DNA of 64,000 nucleotides from Candidatus Cloacimonadota bacterium (GCA_023954715.1 JAGSHD010000012.1:1-64000); one strand, 5' to 3'. Counted from the stretch's first letter, positions 37,080 to 47,067 are shown. The notes: a model not told the origin generated them from the letters alone. A program made the numbers and translations.

Positions 37080-39425
37080 ATGAAATTTTCGAACCTCTCC
37101 ATAAAATGGAAGATAACTTTAGGCTTCATTATATTAGCATTTATTTCAAACTTTGTGATTGTTTTTAATGTAGACAAACAATCAAAAACGGGTAAAGACC
37201 AAATAGAAAAAAGTATTAAAACTAATTTTATGACATTGCAAGAAGATAGCAATAATAAGTTTAAACTGTTTTCTGAACTATCAAATGAAGGCTTAAAAAA
37301 GTCCAACGGTTTGGCAGCGATTAAAGAAGTCTCTGAAATATCCATAAAATCCCAAGAGCAAATTCAAAAAAGTATTTCAAAATCTATTGATGAGGTTTAT
37401 CACGAAGTTAATACAAATTTAGATAATCAAATAGAGAGTATTAATACCGGGATGGATGAAATTTTGTCTAATACTACTGAGTCGATTGAAAACGTAATGC
37501 TGTTTGGCGCAAATTCACAAAAGTTTTTAGCTAACATTTCTATTTTTAATTTAAACACTTTGCAACAATCTAGTTTAGATGGCTTACTTCGAATCGAATC
37601 AGTAATTAGAAAGTTAGACTCGAGCTTGCAAAATGCATCAAATGCCAATGAAGAAAAATTAGATAATATGGCGATAAATCTATTGAGTTTAGTAGATGAT
37701 GAAAATAAGAGTAAAGAAGATATTGTAGTTCAATTGATGACTGATTTAGAAGTAATTAATGAAGAAGCAAGAGTCAGTTTTCAAAATGCATATAAAAATG
37801 TACTCAAGCAATACCAGATACAAGGTGAAGTAATCACAGAAGAGTTAAGACTTGTAAAGAAAAAAGTACAATTTGGTTTAAAACAAGAGTTGGAAAGCGC
37901 AGACTTGGTTCGATCTGAAAAAATGGATGAAGTCGTTGAATTGTTATTAGAAAAACAAGAAACAATTACTGATAATATATCACAGTCGAGTGATGTTTTG
38001 AAAAAGCAAGTGAGAAAATTAAAAACAGAGATACCAGTTACATTAGCAAAGCTACGCGAAGACGCTCAAAAGCAGATGAGTGAAAAAACCAATAAAGCTA
38101 GCGAAAATGTAAAACAGATCTCGATTGAAGTTGCAGATAAAATGAAAAGTAACTCCGACTCAGCTTTAAAAGATTTAGAGTCTACTATGGACAAATCACA
38201 ATCAGAGATTACAAATATCTTGGCTAAGTCGAGTGCAAATATTTTGAATACTAGTACAGTAATTGGTGTGTTAGCAGTAATTTTTGGAATTATTTTAGGA
38301 TATATTGTAGCAAAAAAGATATCCAATCCTGTGGACAGTTTTATTAATATGCTAAGCCGTATATCACAAGGTGATCTATCTGGCAGAGTAGAAAAAGAAA
38401 GTGAAGATGAAATCGGACAAATGGCAGATAAGCTAAACTTTATGCTAGAAAGTCTCCAAGTTAAAGCAGAGATTGCAGACGCTATAGCAAATGGTGATCT
38501 AACTTTAGATGTAGATAAAGCATCTGAAAAAGATCAATTAGCCCAAAGCTTTCAAATGATGGTGGCAAACTTAAATGATGTTTTAGGTCAAGCAGTTAGT
38601 TTATCTAATCGTGTTGAAAGTCAAGCTACAGCAATAGCAACAGCGACGACAGAAATTTCTGAAGGAGCAAACTCCCAAGCAGCATCTTTAGAAGAAATTA
38701 GTGCATCTATGGTGGAGATGGAGTCTCAAATTAAGGCTACAGCAAATAACGTAAAAGAGGGAGATGTAGTTGCAAAAACGGTTGCTATACAAGCCAAAGA
38801 AGGTGAGGAGCAAATGAAAACCATGGAGACTTCTATGAATGACATTCAAAAGTCGTCTCAAGATATTGCAAAAATTATCAAGGTAATTGATGATATTGCT
38901 TTTCAAACAAATTTGTTAGCCTTAAATGCAGCAGTAGAAGCAGCAAGAGCAGGAGTTCATGGAAGAGGCTTTGCAGTAGTTGCTGAAGAAGTAAGAAATT
39001 TAGCAGGAAGATCAGCTGTAGCTGCAAAAGAAACATCTAATCTGATTGAAAATGCTATAACCAAAGTCTCGGTAGGAACAAAAACAGTAAATGAAACTTC
39101 TGAAGCACTTTCAGAGATAGTAAATGGGATTGACCAGGTTTCAACTTTGATAAATAAAATCAACTCAGCGTCAATGGATCAAGCAGAGGGAATACAACAA
39201 ATTAACATTGGTTTAAGGGTAATTGATGAAGTTACCCAAACTAATACCTTAAAAACATCAGAAACAGTAGAATCCGTGCATGAGCTATCAGGATACTCTT
39301 CAGATTTACGTCAAATGATGGGTACATTTGCTTTAAAGGACCATGACAGCTCAAAAATGATTGAAGATAATTCTACTCCGATATCAAATGTAGGATGGGA
39401 TCAATTAGAGCAAATAGAGCTATAA
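37080..39425 (+). CDS. methyl-accepting chemotaxis protein
   Basis: TM1, ~350-aa helical extracytoplasmic region, TM2, HAMP, and hairpin [46 protein letters not shown]. Confidence 0.95.
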   Translation: MKFSNLSIKWKITLGFIILAFISNFVIVFNVDKQSKTGKDQIEKSIKTNFMTLQEDSNNKFKLFSELSNEGLKKSNGLAAIKEVSEISIKSQEQIQKSISKSIDEVYHEVNTNLDNQIESINTGMDEILSNTTESIENVMLFGANSQKFLANISIFNLNTLQQSSLDGLLRIESVIRKLDSSLQNASNANEEKLDNMAINLLSLVDDENKSKEDIVVQLMTDLEVINEEARVSFQNAYKNVLKQYQIQGEVITEELRLVKKKVQFGLKQELESADLVRSEKMDEVVELLLEKQETITDNISQSSDVLKKQVRKLKTEIPVTLAKLREDAQKQMSEKTNKASENVKQISIEVADKMKSNSDSALKDLESTMDKSQSEITNILAKSSANILNTSTVIGVLAVIFGIILGYIVAKKISNPVDSFINMLSRISQGDLSGRVEKESEDEIGQMADKLNFMLESLQVKAEIADAIANGDLTLDVDKASEKDQLAQSFQMMVANLNDVLGQAVSLSNRVESQATAIATATTEISEGANSQAASLEEISASMVEMESQIKATANNVKEGDVVAKTVAIQAKEGEEQMKTMETSMNDIQKSSQDIAKIIKVIDDIAFQTNLLALNAAVEAARAGVHGRGFAVVAEEVRNLAGRSAVAAKETSNLIENAITKVSVGTKTVNETSEALSEIVNGIDQVSTLINKINSASMDQAEGIQQINIGLRVIDEVTQTNTLKTSETVESVHELSGYSSDLRQMMGTFALKDHDSSKMIEDNSTPISNVGWDQLEQIEL

Positions 39426-39731
39426 TACCAAACTATAAAACAGCATAATTAGATGAGCACTTAGATATAATAGGTCTAATAGAAGTGCGAGAATCCATGA
39501 AAAAAATAGATAAAACAAATTATCTTCATGAAAGTTTCGGTAAGACCTAATTAGGAAAATTGTAGCAATTATTGCAATACAAAAAGAAACATATATTGGA
39601 TTAAAATTTAACAAGATAGATAAATTGATGATCCAATGGATAGCACTTCCAAAAAGAAAAATTAAAAATATTTTAGTGTATCGCCCTATGATTTTCCCCT
39701 GTAAGTGCTTATATTTTAGATTTTTGTCCAC
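39420..39731 (-). CDS. small integral membrane protein
   Basis: 103 aa, three hydrophobic segments; 6-nt convergent overlap with the MCP stop. Confidence 0.5.
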   Translation of the reverse strand: MDKNLKYKHLQGKIIGRYTKIFLIFLFGSAIHWIINLSILLNFNPIYVSFCIAIIATIFLIRSYRNFHEDNLFYLFFSWILALLLDLLYLSAHLIMLFYSLVL

Positions 39732-39876
39732 TTTGAATTAATCTAACACTATATATTTTAGCACTTTCCTTTTCAAATTAGTAATCAATCAATACTATAT
39801 ACTTGACGAAAGAAAATGACTTGATAAATGTGTAAAGCTTTATGCTATAGAGTCATCTGGTTTTTGAGGAGCAGTA

Positions 39877-41259
39877 ATGATTATAAAGTATATCACTTGT
39901 ATTGGTTTGAGTTTGTTATTATTACAAGGTTGTACCGAAAAACAAAAACCCGTCAATGAAACCATAAGTATTTCCCCTAAAGATAATGCGGAGTTTATAG
40001 AGCTGAGAGGTCTGGCTTTTTCAAATAAAGAAACGGGCTTAACTACTCCAAGAAGAGTCAATGGTACTGTCGAGTTTATTGTAGAAAGCGGTACTAAAGT
40101 AAAAAAAGGTGATTTACTAGTTAAAATTAAATCATCGAACCAAAGCAAACAGATGAAAAAATCTAAAAACCGATTATTTTACGCTAAACGCAAACTTAAA
40201 AATCAAAAAGAGCAAGCAGCCAAAGAACAATTGAAACTAGAGTTAGCTGTGTTAGAAAAACAGTTTGCTTACACTATTAAAAAAATAGAGATCGAGTATA
40301 AGTCGGGTGAAAAAGATAAGAGAGTTATACAGTCGCTCGACTTAAAGACAAAACTACTAGATGAAAAGTTGATTAATTTATCAGAAAAGATGGAGTCCTA
40401 CCAAAGTCTAGCAAAATTAAACTCTATTTCTGTAGACGAGATAGAAAAAATGAAAAAAGAGCTCGCTAGCACCAAACTAAATAGAGATCTACAAGAACTA
40501 GATAAAAAGGATCAAGTGCAAGGGGTCATCGGACAAGATAAAGATCAGCTACTACTAGAGCTTGATTTGCTCAATCATGACTTAAAAAAAGCTAAGCTAG
40601 CTTTAAGCGAAAAGATTAAATTGTTTCCTTTAGATATTGAAAAACGTGAATTAGTTGTAAAAAAGAGACAAGCAGGATTAAAGAAGATTGCTCAAACTAT
40701 CAAGCAGAGTAGTTTGCACTCAAAAGTAGATGGCGTTTTTGTAAGAGTAAAACACCCCTGGAACGGTAATTATATTGAGAAGGGAGTACAGGTATGGAGA
40801 GGGATGTCTGTTGGTAAGGTGCTTGACTATGTAAATATTTCAGTGAAGTTTCGTTTACCAGAAAAATTTGTAGACTTAGTTCAGCCTGGCATGAAACTCT
40901 CCTTTTATTCATTACAAAATCCAGATAAAATCCTTGAAGCTAAGGTGAAAAAAATTGACTCTATCGCCACCCCTTTAGATCCAGTCAATAGAAAGGCAAA
41001 TAAGTTTCATTGGATGTTTATAGAGTCTGAATTAAAAGATAGCAAGTTTTTACCTTCAGAAACTTTTGTTTGTAAAATTGAGTTAAATAACTATAAAAAC
41101 TCTATTTTTGTACCTAAAGAGTTTGCTAAAGTGGCTGACGGACAGCTTCATATAAATACTAAAAATGGCCTGATAAAGACGAAAGACTTTGTGAAAGGCT
41201 TAGACTATTTCATTTTAAAAGATCAAAACAAAACATTGGATATTGATTATGCTCTTTAA
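39877..41259 (+). CDS. HlyD/RND-type periplasmic adaptor lipoprotein
   Basis: Lipobox LLLLQGCTEK; barrel-sandwich halves VNGTVEFIVESGTKVKKGDLLVKIKS and VDGVFVRVKHPWNGNYIEKG; long helical hairpin. Confidence 0.8.
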   Translation: MIIKYITCIGLSLLLLQGCTEKQKPVNETISISPKDNAEFIELRGLAFSNKETGLTTPRRVNGTVEFIVESGTKVKKGDLLVKIKSSNQSKQMKKSKNRLFYAKRKLKNQKEQAAKEQLKLELAVLEKQFAYTIKKIEIEYKSGEKDKRVIQSLDLKTKLLDEKLINLSEKMESYQSLAKLNSISVDEIEKMKKELASTKLNRDLQELDKKDQVQGVIGQDKDQLLLELDLLNHDLKKAKLALSEKIKLFPLDIEKRELVVKKRQAGLKKIAQTIKQSSLHSKVDGVFVRVKHPWNGNYIEKGVQVWRGMSVGKVLDYVNISVKFRLPEKFVDLVQPGMKLSFYSLQNPDKILEAKVKKIDSIATPLDPVNRKANKFHWMFIESELKDSKFLPSETFVCKIELNNYKNSIFVPKEFAKVADGQLHINTKNGLIKTKDFVKGLDYFILKDQNKTLDIDYAL

Positions 41260-43939
41260 ACTACTTTTAACCATACTCTTATTACAATCCAAGCTTTTTT
41301 GTGTCGCTGTAGATGTAGGAGACGTTGCACGTCATATTATTTTAGACGGTGTAGTATCAGCTCATAAAAGCGTTTCTGTGACTTCACCTTTTACTGGCAA
41401 AGTCACTATGATTATTGAAGATGCGACGGTGGTAAAAAAGGGAGATGTACTTTTTGAACTAGATACATACCAAATTAAACAAGAACTGGAAATGTCTAAA
41501 ATACGCTTCTTTTTAAAAGAACTAGAAGAGAAAAAACTGAGAAACACACATAAAATTGCAGCGTTGACAGACTCAAATGCACTGATAGAATCTAAAAAAA
41601 ATTATGAAGTGGCCAAGGAGCAATTAGAAGTAGAGCTATATGCTAGAGGCGCTGTAGAAATGAAAAGAAAACAGCTGGGTATTTGGAAAAACAAACAAAT
41701 GATCGGCTTTTATAAAAATCATATTAAAGAGTTAGAAGGCTTAAGTAAGAAAGGGGCCTTGTCTACGATTCAGTTAAACGATGAAAAATTAAAATATAAA
41801 GAATTTCAAATTAACTTACAACAAATGGAATTAGACTTTGAAAAGCTAAAAGCCGGAGACTTGTTAAAAATTGAAAAGGCTAAGCGATCCTTAAAAAAAG
41901 CTCAAATGAAGTATGAACACTTAAAAAAGCAAAACTCAGACAAAGAGCAAGAGAGAAAGTCAGCTCTTGAAATTATTCAGATTGATATTGCTGACTTAAA
42001 AAGTGAGTATAAATTAAAAACATCTGCTTTAGAATCATCGAAAGTAAAAGCTAAGCATGATGGTATATTTTTGATAAAAAAACATTGGGTTGGCAATGGT
42101 AGAGATTTGTATAAAATAGGTCATCAAGCAGATGAAGGTGGAGTAATCGGCAAAATCAGTGTTAGTAAAGATCTAGATTTAACTTTTGAAGTGGATGAAA
42201 AGGATATGGCCAATATAAAGATGGGACAAAAGCTATCATTTCAAGCCACAGCTTTAGGAGAAAAAGACTTTAAAGCTCAGGTTTATAGTATCGATCAAAG
42301 TATTACAGAGGCTTCAGGTCGTTGGCAAAAAGACTATTATCATCTTAAAAACCTAAATGTTTCTGCTCTCATTGATATTCCTGATCTTCGTTTAAAGCCA
42401 CGAATGACAGCCTTGGCAAAACTATTAATAGAACGAAAGAAAGATGTTAAAAGGGTACCCATAAATTGCCTCAATGCTAGTAATGAATTGCAAACTATAG
42501 ACGGAACCATATTAAAAGATAAGGTCGTGTTTATTGGTGATGACTATGCGCAAGTCCATGAGGTGAATGATTCACTTCGATTAAAGTGCAAGCAAGCTTT
42601 AAATCTTCCAAAACAATTGCTAAACAAAGAGACAATAACTACGACCTCAGAGTTTATTGATCAAGTATCTGGAACAGGAGAGTTAAAAGTAAGAAATGAG
42701 ATTCTTTTAAGTCCATTTTTCTCGACTACAATTAAAAGTATTTTAAAATCTGGAAAAGAAGTAAAAAAAGGCGATATACTCATTTCACTAGATACAAAAG
42801 ACATTGATACAGACTTGCAAGCGAAAGAAGTGAGTGCCACAGAAAAAGCAGTAGATTTTAAAAGTACTGAGTTAAAGTCTCAACAAGGTTTTGATGGACT
42901 ACTAAGAGAGATTGAAGAATTAAATTTACAATTTAAAGTAGCAAATAAAAAATTAGAGATTTTAAATAGAGAGGGTACAGATATTGGAATACAAAAGGCA
43001 AAGTTAAACATGAAAAAATCGCAAGTAGAAAGTGATTATCAGCGTTTATATTTTGGTATTCAAACCGAGTTAAAAAATCAAGGATATATAAAGAGTCTAG
43101 ATTATCAAAAAAGTTTTGAGAGTTTGAAAAGCTCAGAAATTGAAATGGAAATCTCAAAATTAGAAGATTACTTAGAAAACTCACCAAAGTCTCGAAGTTC
43201 AAGAAAAATACAAGCTTTAGAAGTAGAGAGTATTGAGACTAAAATTAAAAACAAAAAAGAGCAGTTAGAGTCTGAAAAGGCTAACCTAGATTTAGACATT
43301 AAATTTGCAAAACTGCAGTTAGATTTAGCAAACTTCGATGTGGAGATTTTAAGAGACAAAAAGAAGAACTCAGAAATTAAAGCGGATAAAGATGGCTATT
43401 TTTTAATTTCTGATCATTGGGCTCAAGGTAAAATAGTACCATATAAAGTAGGAGACAATACCTCACCAGGGGGAGTGATAGGTCGACTAGTAGAGTTTGA
43501 AAACTTTTATATTAAAGGTTTATTAGAAGAAAATACTTATCATCGTCTTAGGGTTGGGCAAAAAATAAAATTTCATTTGAAGGGTCGTGCTGAGCAAAAG
43601 TTTGAAGGTATTTTAAATGAGATTAGTTCAGCACCACGACTAGATGGTACATTTAGTGGAGGAACCCCTCGGATCCATGTAAAAATATCTGTAGAAGCAA
43701 AGTCAAAATCCTTTCAACCAGGTTCTTCTGTACAGTATGAAGTTTTATTAACAAAAAAGAGACAACAGTTATCTATTCCTTTTAAAGCTTTATATCAAGA
43801 TAAAGACAAATACTTTGTATTTACGAGTTCATCTCATAAGAAGGTAGAAGTTTCGAAGGGAATTGTACAAAACCAAAAAGTAGAAATATTGAGTGGACTC
43901 GCTGAGGGTCAGAGTATATTTTGGCAGGAGCAAGAGTGA
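41249..43939 (+). CDS. internally duplicated HlyD-type periplasmic adaptor
   Basis: Two successive lipoyl/barrel-sandwich units: GKVTMIIEDATVVKKGDVLFELDTYQI...KHDGIFLIKKHW and TTIKSILKSGKEVKKGDILISLDTKDI...DKDGYFLISDHW. ATG 41249 follows the track start at 41243. Confidence 0.8.
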   Translation: MLFKLLLTILLLQSKLFCVAVDVGDVARHIILDGVVSAHKSVSVTSPFTGKVTMIIEDATVVKKGDVLFELDTYQIKQELEMSKIRFFLKELEEKKLRNTHKIAALTDSNALIESKKNYEVAKEQLEVELYARGAVEMKRKQLGIWKNKQMIGFYKNHIKELEGLSKKGALSTIQLNDEKLKYKEFQINLQQMELDFEKLKAGDLLKIEKAKRSLKKAQMKYEHLKKQNSDKEQERKSALEIIQIDIADLKSEYKLKTSALESSKVKAKHDGIFLIKKHWVGNGRDLYKIGHQADEGGVIGKISVSKDLDLTFEVDEKDMANIKMGQKLSFQATALGEKDFKAQVYSIDQSITEASGRWQKDYYHLKNLNVSALIDIPDLRLKPRMTALAKLLIERKKDVKRVPINCLNASNELQTIDGTILKDKVVFIGDDYAQVHEVNDSLRLKCKQALNLPKQLLNKETITTTSEFIDQVSGTGELKVRNEILLSPFFSTTIKSILKSGKEVKKGDILISLDTKDIDTDLQAKEVSATEKAVDFKSTELKSQQGFDGLLREIEELNLQFKVANKKLEILNREGTDIGIQKAKLNMKKSQVESDYQRLYFGIQTELKNQGYIKSLDYQKSFESLKSSEIEMEISKLEDYLENSPKSRSSRKIQALEVESIETKIKNKKEQLESEKANLDLDIKFAKLQLDLANFDVEILRDKKKNSEIKADKDGYFLISDHWAQGKIVPYKVGDNTSPGGVIGRLVEFENFYIKGLLEENTYHRLRVGQKIKFHLKGRAEQKFEGILNEISSAPRLDGTFSGGTPRIHVKISVEAKSKSFQPGSSVQYEVLLTKKRQQLSIPFKALYQDKDKYFVFTSSSHKKVEVSKGIVQNQKVEILSGLAEGQSIFWQEQE

Positions 43940-45213
43940 AATTTGGATTTTTATTTAAAGAGAGTTGGACTGCCCTAAAAAGTTCATTTATTCGTACGAT
44001 TTTAACTATGCTAGGGGTTATTATTGGTGTAGCTGCTGTAATTGCTATGATGAGTATCGGTGGTGGAGCACAAGAAGAGACAATTAAGCAGATTCGATCA
44101 CTTGGTGCCAATAATGTTTATGTAAAGAGTTCTAGATTATCTGGAGATGCTTTAAAAAATGCTAAAGAGCTTTTATCAGAAGGCTTAACCAGAAATGATT
44201 TGAGTACAATTTTAAAAAAGACTCCCTATTTATTAGGAGGGACATTTGAGGCAAAATTTAATGGTGTTTTAAAGTACCAAAAAAATGAGCCCAAGGTAAA
44301 CTTAATAGGGATTGGGGCAAATTACTTTGAACTTGTGCCAGCTGAGTTGCGCTTTGGTAGGTTATTTTCTTCTAGAGATTTTGAAGATGCTTACAAAGGT
44401 GTGATTTTAGGAGCTCAAGTTTCAACAGAGCTTTTTGGAAACTTAAACCCTGTTGGTAAGTTGATAACTATAAAAGGAAAGTCCTTTAAAATTATTGGAG
44501 TGATCTTAGGTAAACATAAGGCAGAAAGTGCAATTAAAAGCGGCGATATTAAAATTGGAGAGAGAGAAACATCTAGAGATGTATATTTTCCTTATTCAGT
44601 GATACAAAATCGTTTTCCATTAGTTTTAAGCGACAAAACAGATTCTGAAAATGATCCAACATATTCAGAGCTATCTACATTAATTATTAAGTTGAAGGAT
44701 CCAAATCAAATCGTACTAATTAAGTCAATGATTCAAAAGATTTTAGATTATCGCCATAAAGGTGTGGATGATTATCAAATTATCGCTCCTGTAGATTTAT
44801 TAGAGAAATCCAATAAGGTGCAAGATATCTTTAATTTGGTTATGATATTTATTGCAGGACTCTCTTTGTTAGTGGGTGGTATTGGGATCATGAACATCAT
44901 GTTGGCAAATATTCAGCAAAGAATAAAAGAGATAGGGATTCGTCGTGCTATTGGAGCAACCAAAGAAGATATCTTGGTGCAGTTTTTATTTGAAGCTGTA
45001 TTAATTTCTGTTGGCGGGGGAGTATTAGGTGTATTTTTTGGCATAGCTATTAGCTATGGAATTTCTATATTTACTGGTTGGAGTACTGTTTTATCAGTTA
45101 GCTCTATAGTTATATCTTTTATAGTTTCTGTTACTGTTGGATTGATCTTTGGGATATTTCCAGCAAGAAAAGCATCTGAGATGGATCCAATTACAGCACT
45201 TCGATACGAGTAA
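43936..45213 (+). CDS. MacB/FtsX-type ABC transporter permease
   Basis: FIRTILTMLGVIIGVAAVIAMMSIGGGAQEETIKQIRSLGANNVYV; GGIGIMNIMLANIQQRIKEIGIRRAIGATKEDIL; FPARKASEMDPITALRYE; GTG overlaps the upstream TGA (gtga). Confidence 0.9.
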   Translation: MKFGFLFKESWTALKSSFIRTILTMLGVIIGVAAVIAMMSIGGGAQEETIKQIRSLGANNVYVKSSRLSGDALKNAKELLSEGLTRNDLSTILKKTPYLLGGTFEAKFNGVLKYQKNEPKVNLIGIGANYFELVPAELRFGRLFSSRDFEDAYKGVILGAQVSTELFGNLNPVGKLITIKGKSFKIIGVILGKHKAESAIKSGDIKIGERETSRDVYFPYSVIQNRFPLVLSDKTDSENDPTYSELSTLIIKLKDPNQIVLIKSMIQKILDYRHKGVDDYQIIAPVDLLEKSNKVQDIFNLVMIFIAGLSLLVGGIGIMNIMLANIQQRIKEIGIRRAIGATKEDILVQFLFEAVLISVGGGVLGVFFGIAISYGISIFTGWSTVLSVSSIVISFIVSVTVGLIFGIFPARKASEMDPITALRYE

Positions 45214-45395
45214 TTTTTATTAGTTCATCAAAATTAGCGCCATAATAAAAACTTTTGTTTGCGTTGTATAGACCGTAGTTAAACGACACCTTGTTTTTCT
45301 GATAGTATATTTAGAACAACAATAAAAGGGACGTTTGATATGGTGTCAGACTCCAAAAAATTAGTGTGGATTAACAACACATTCAGGAGCAGAGT

Positions 45396-46730
45396 ATGAA
45401 AAGATTATTATTTCCAATGGCTATTTCTATGGCTATTTCAGTAACTTCAGCAGCAACACATCAAGACTTACAAAACGAAATTGCAGCATTAAGAGACATG
45501 GTTTTGGCCCAACAAGATCAAATTGCAGCATTAATATCACAAAAAGATAAAGCTCATAAAGCACATAAAAAAATGAGTAAAAAAAGTGGAGTTAAATCAA
45601 AGTTTAAATCAAAGGTTGGAGGATACGTAAAAGTAGCAACTCATTTTGATGACAATGGTAAAAACTTTACAACAGCAGCAAATGACGGTGTAATCGGTAT
45701 TGGACCTGTGGCTAATCATGCAGCTGGTACAGAAGAGCATACAAACTCATTCACAGCAGCAGAAACTAGATTAAACTATTCTGTTTGGGGACCTAAATGG
45801 AAGGGCTGGGATACAAAGGCTTTTATTGAAGGTCATTTCTATACAGGAAACTTTGGATTGCGACATGCATTTATCGACTTAAAAAAGGATGATAAAGAAA
45901 TCTTGTTTGGACAGTATTGGAGTTCATTTGGATCTGCAAAATATATCCCAGAGACAGCTGATTTTGCTGTTGGTATTCGATCTGGTGGATTATTCGCTAG
46001 AAACGAGCAGTTGAGATATAGCGATAGAATTGGTTCTTCAGATTTCAAATGGCAAGTAGCTATTGAGAGTGATGGAGCTACACAAACAGCAGCAACAAAA
46101 ACTTCAAACGGTCATGACTTACCATTTCAAGTATATAGCCTAGAGTATAACCCAAAAAGAAAAGACGCTAGAAAAGCTGTTTATTGGCATAAAGTAATTA
46201 ATACTAAAGCAGCTATTGATATCTTAGACGGTAGTAGAGAAGATAATACTCTTGGTGCAGCTAGTACACAAGAAATCGGTGGATGGGCATTTTCAACTGT
46301 TTTTGGGGTAATTGAGCCAAAAGACGGTAAAAAAGAAGGTGCATTAACTTTAGCTGGATCTGCATTTGATGGAAACGGTTTATCAAACTGGGGTCAGTTA
46401 GCATTTGGATCAACAATGGCAGCTGGAACTAAAAAGGCAGAAGCTAGTGAAGGTATGCATGTTCAATTAGATTACTATCCAAAAGAAAACTTACGTCTAG
46501 CAATTTCTCATGGAGAAGTAGAAGCATCTTTTGAAGACGGTTATAGCTTGACTTTAGGTCAAATGACTAAAAATGAGAGAGACGTATTCAGTGCTATTTG
46601 GCAAGACAATGCTAATTTGAAGTACGGAATCGAATATGCTAAAAGTTCAACTACTTATCAAACAGCAGCAACTACTGCAACTGATAAAGAAAACAACAGA
46701 ATATCATTGTTTGCACAATATTCATTCTAG
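45396..46730 (+). CDS. DcaP-like outer-membrane porin
   Basis: Signal peptide; N-terminal coiled coil LQNEIAALRDMVLAQQDQIAAL; SKVGGYVKVATHFDDNGKNF; alternating beta pattern, terminal aromatic FAQYSF. Confidence 0.75.
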   Translation: MKRLLFPMAISMAISVTSAATHQDLQNEIAALRDMVLAQQDQIAALISQKDKAHKAHKKMSKKSGVKSKFKSKVGGYVKVATHFDDNGKNFTTAANDGVIGIGPVANHAAGTEEHTNSFTAAETRLNYSVWGPKWKGWDTKAFIEGHFYTGNFGLRHAFIDLKKDDKEILFGQYWSSFGSAKYIPETADFAVGIRSGGLFARNEQLRYSDRIGSSDFKWQVAIESDGATQTAATKTSNGHDLPFQVYSLEYNPKRKDARKAVYWHKVINTKAAIDILDGSREDNTLGAASTQEIGGWAFSTVFGVIEPKDGKKEGALTLAGSAFDGNGLSNWGQLAFGSTMAAGTKKAEASEGMHVQLDYYPKENLRLAISHGEVEASFEDGYSLTLGQMTKNERDVFSAIWQDNANLKYGIEYAKSSTTYQTAATTATDKENNRISLFAQYSF

Positions 46731-46778
46731 TTAATACTTTAAAATCAATTGGAGTTGTATAGCTCCATAGTTTTTAAG

Positions 46779-46814
46779 CAAAAGATCATACTATATTTAG
46801 TGTGGTCTTTTTGT
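46779..46814 (+). terminator. rho-independent terminator after the porin gene
   Basis: aaaagatcatacta-tatt-tagtgtggtctttttg stem with G-U pairs and T-run. Confidence 0.6.
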
Positions 46815-46900
46815 TTATATCGGGACAGATAGAGTGTTTGAATAGAGGCATAAATTGATAAAAAATAGGGTATGAGAGCTAGAAATAAGGGTTTTGAGTT

Positions 46901-46916
46901 TGGCACGCTATCTGCT
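46901..46916 (+). promoter_or_regulatory. sigma-54 (RpoN) type -24/-12 promoter
   Basis: TGGCACGctatCTGCT versus TGGCACG-N4-TTGCW: one mismatch, with invariant GG and GC at correct spacing. Confidence 0.65.
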
Positions 46917-46926
46917 ATTAAACACC

Positions 46927-47067
46927 TGTAGCTTAGAACTTACTATACGAATGAACTTGCAATAAGCTATACATTAGTAGGAGCCTAGATTACGTCAATC
47001 CTTGCGCTCTCAATATTTGACTCTTCTGCTCCCAATCGAAGATAATCAGGCTCCTACTTATTTTTTT
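46927..47067 (+). ncRNA. candidate sigma-54-driven structured small RNA (5' hairpin + three-way junction + U-tract)
   Basis: TAGCTTA/TAAGCTA hairpin; P1 AGTAGGAGCCT+GATTA / TAATC+AGGCTCCTACT; P2 GTCAA/TTGAC; P3 TCTTC/GAAGA; followed by tattttttt; no ORF in the track. Confidence 0.55.

Noticed and set aside
35296-39163. Minus-strand ORFs across the SBP/MCP genes (35296-35481, 35429-35686, 35940-36146, 36749-36931, 37046-37345, 37427-37648, 38066-38326, 38688-38906, 38957-39163)
   Set aside because: Shadow ORFs antisense to well-supported genes.
40700-46048. Minus-strand ORFs in the adaptor, permease and porin genes (e.g. 40700-40912, 43821-44111, 45839-46048)
   Set aside because: Antisense shadows; no initiation signals.
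46980-47055. tRNA-like reading of the 46.98-47.06 kb stem (7-bp GGAGCCT/AGGCTCC)
   Set aside because: No T-loop GTTCRA consensus, no anticodon arm geometry, no CCA; stem extends to 16 bp with a bulge.
46976-47067. Integron attC site or MITE
   Set aside because: No RYYYAAC/GTTRRRY core sites; no target-site duplication evident; a U-tract and sigma-54 promoter favour an RNA gene, though a MITE is not fully excluded without a genome search.
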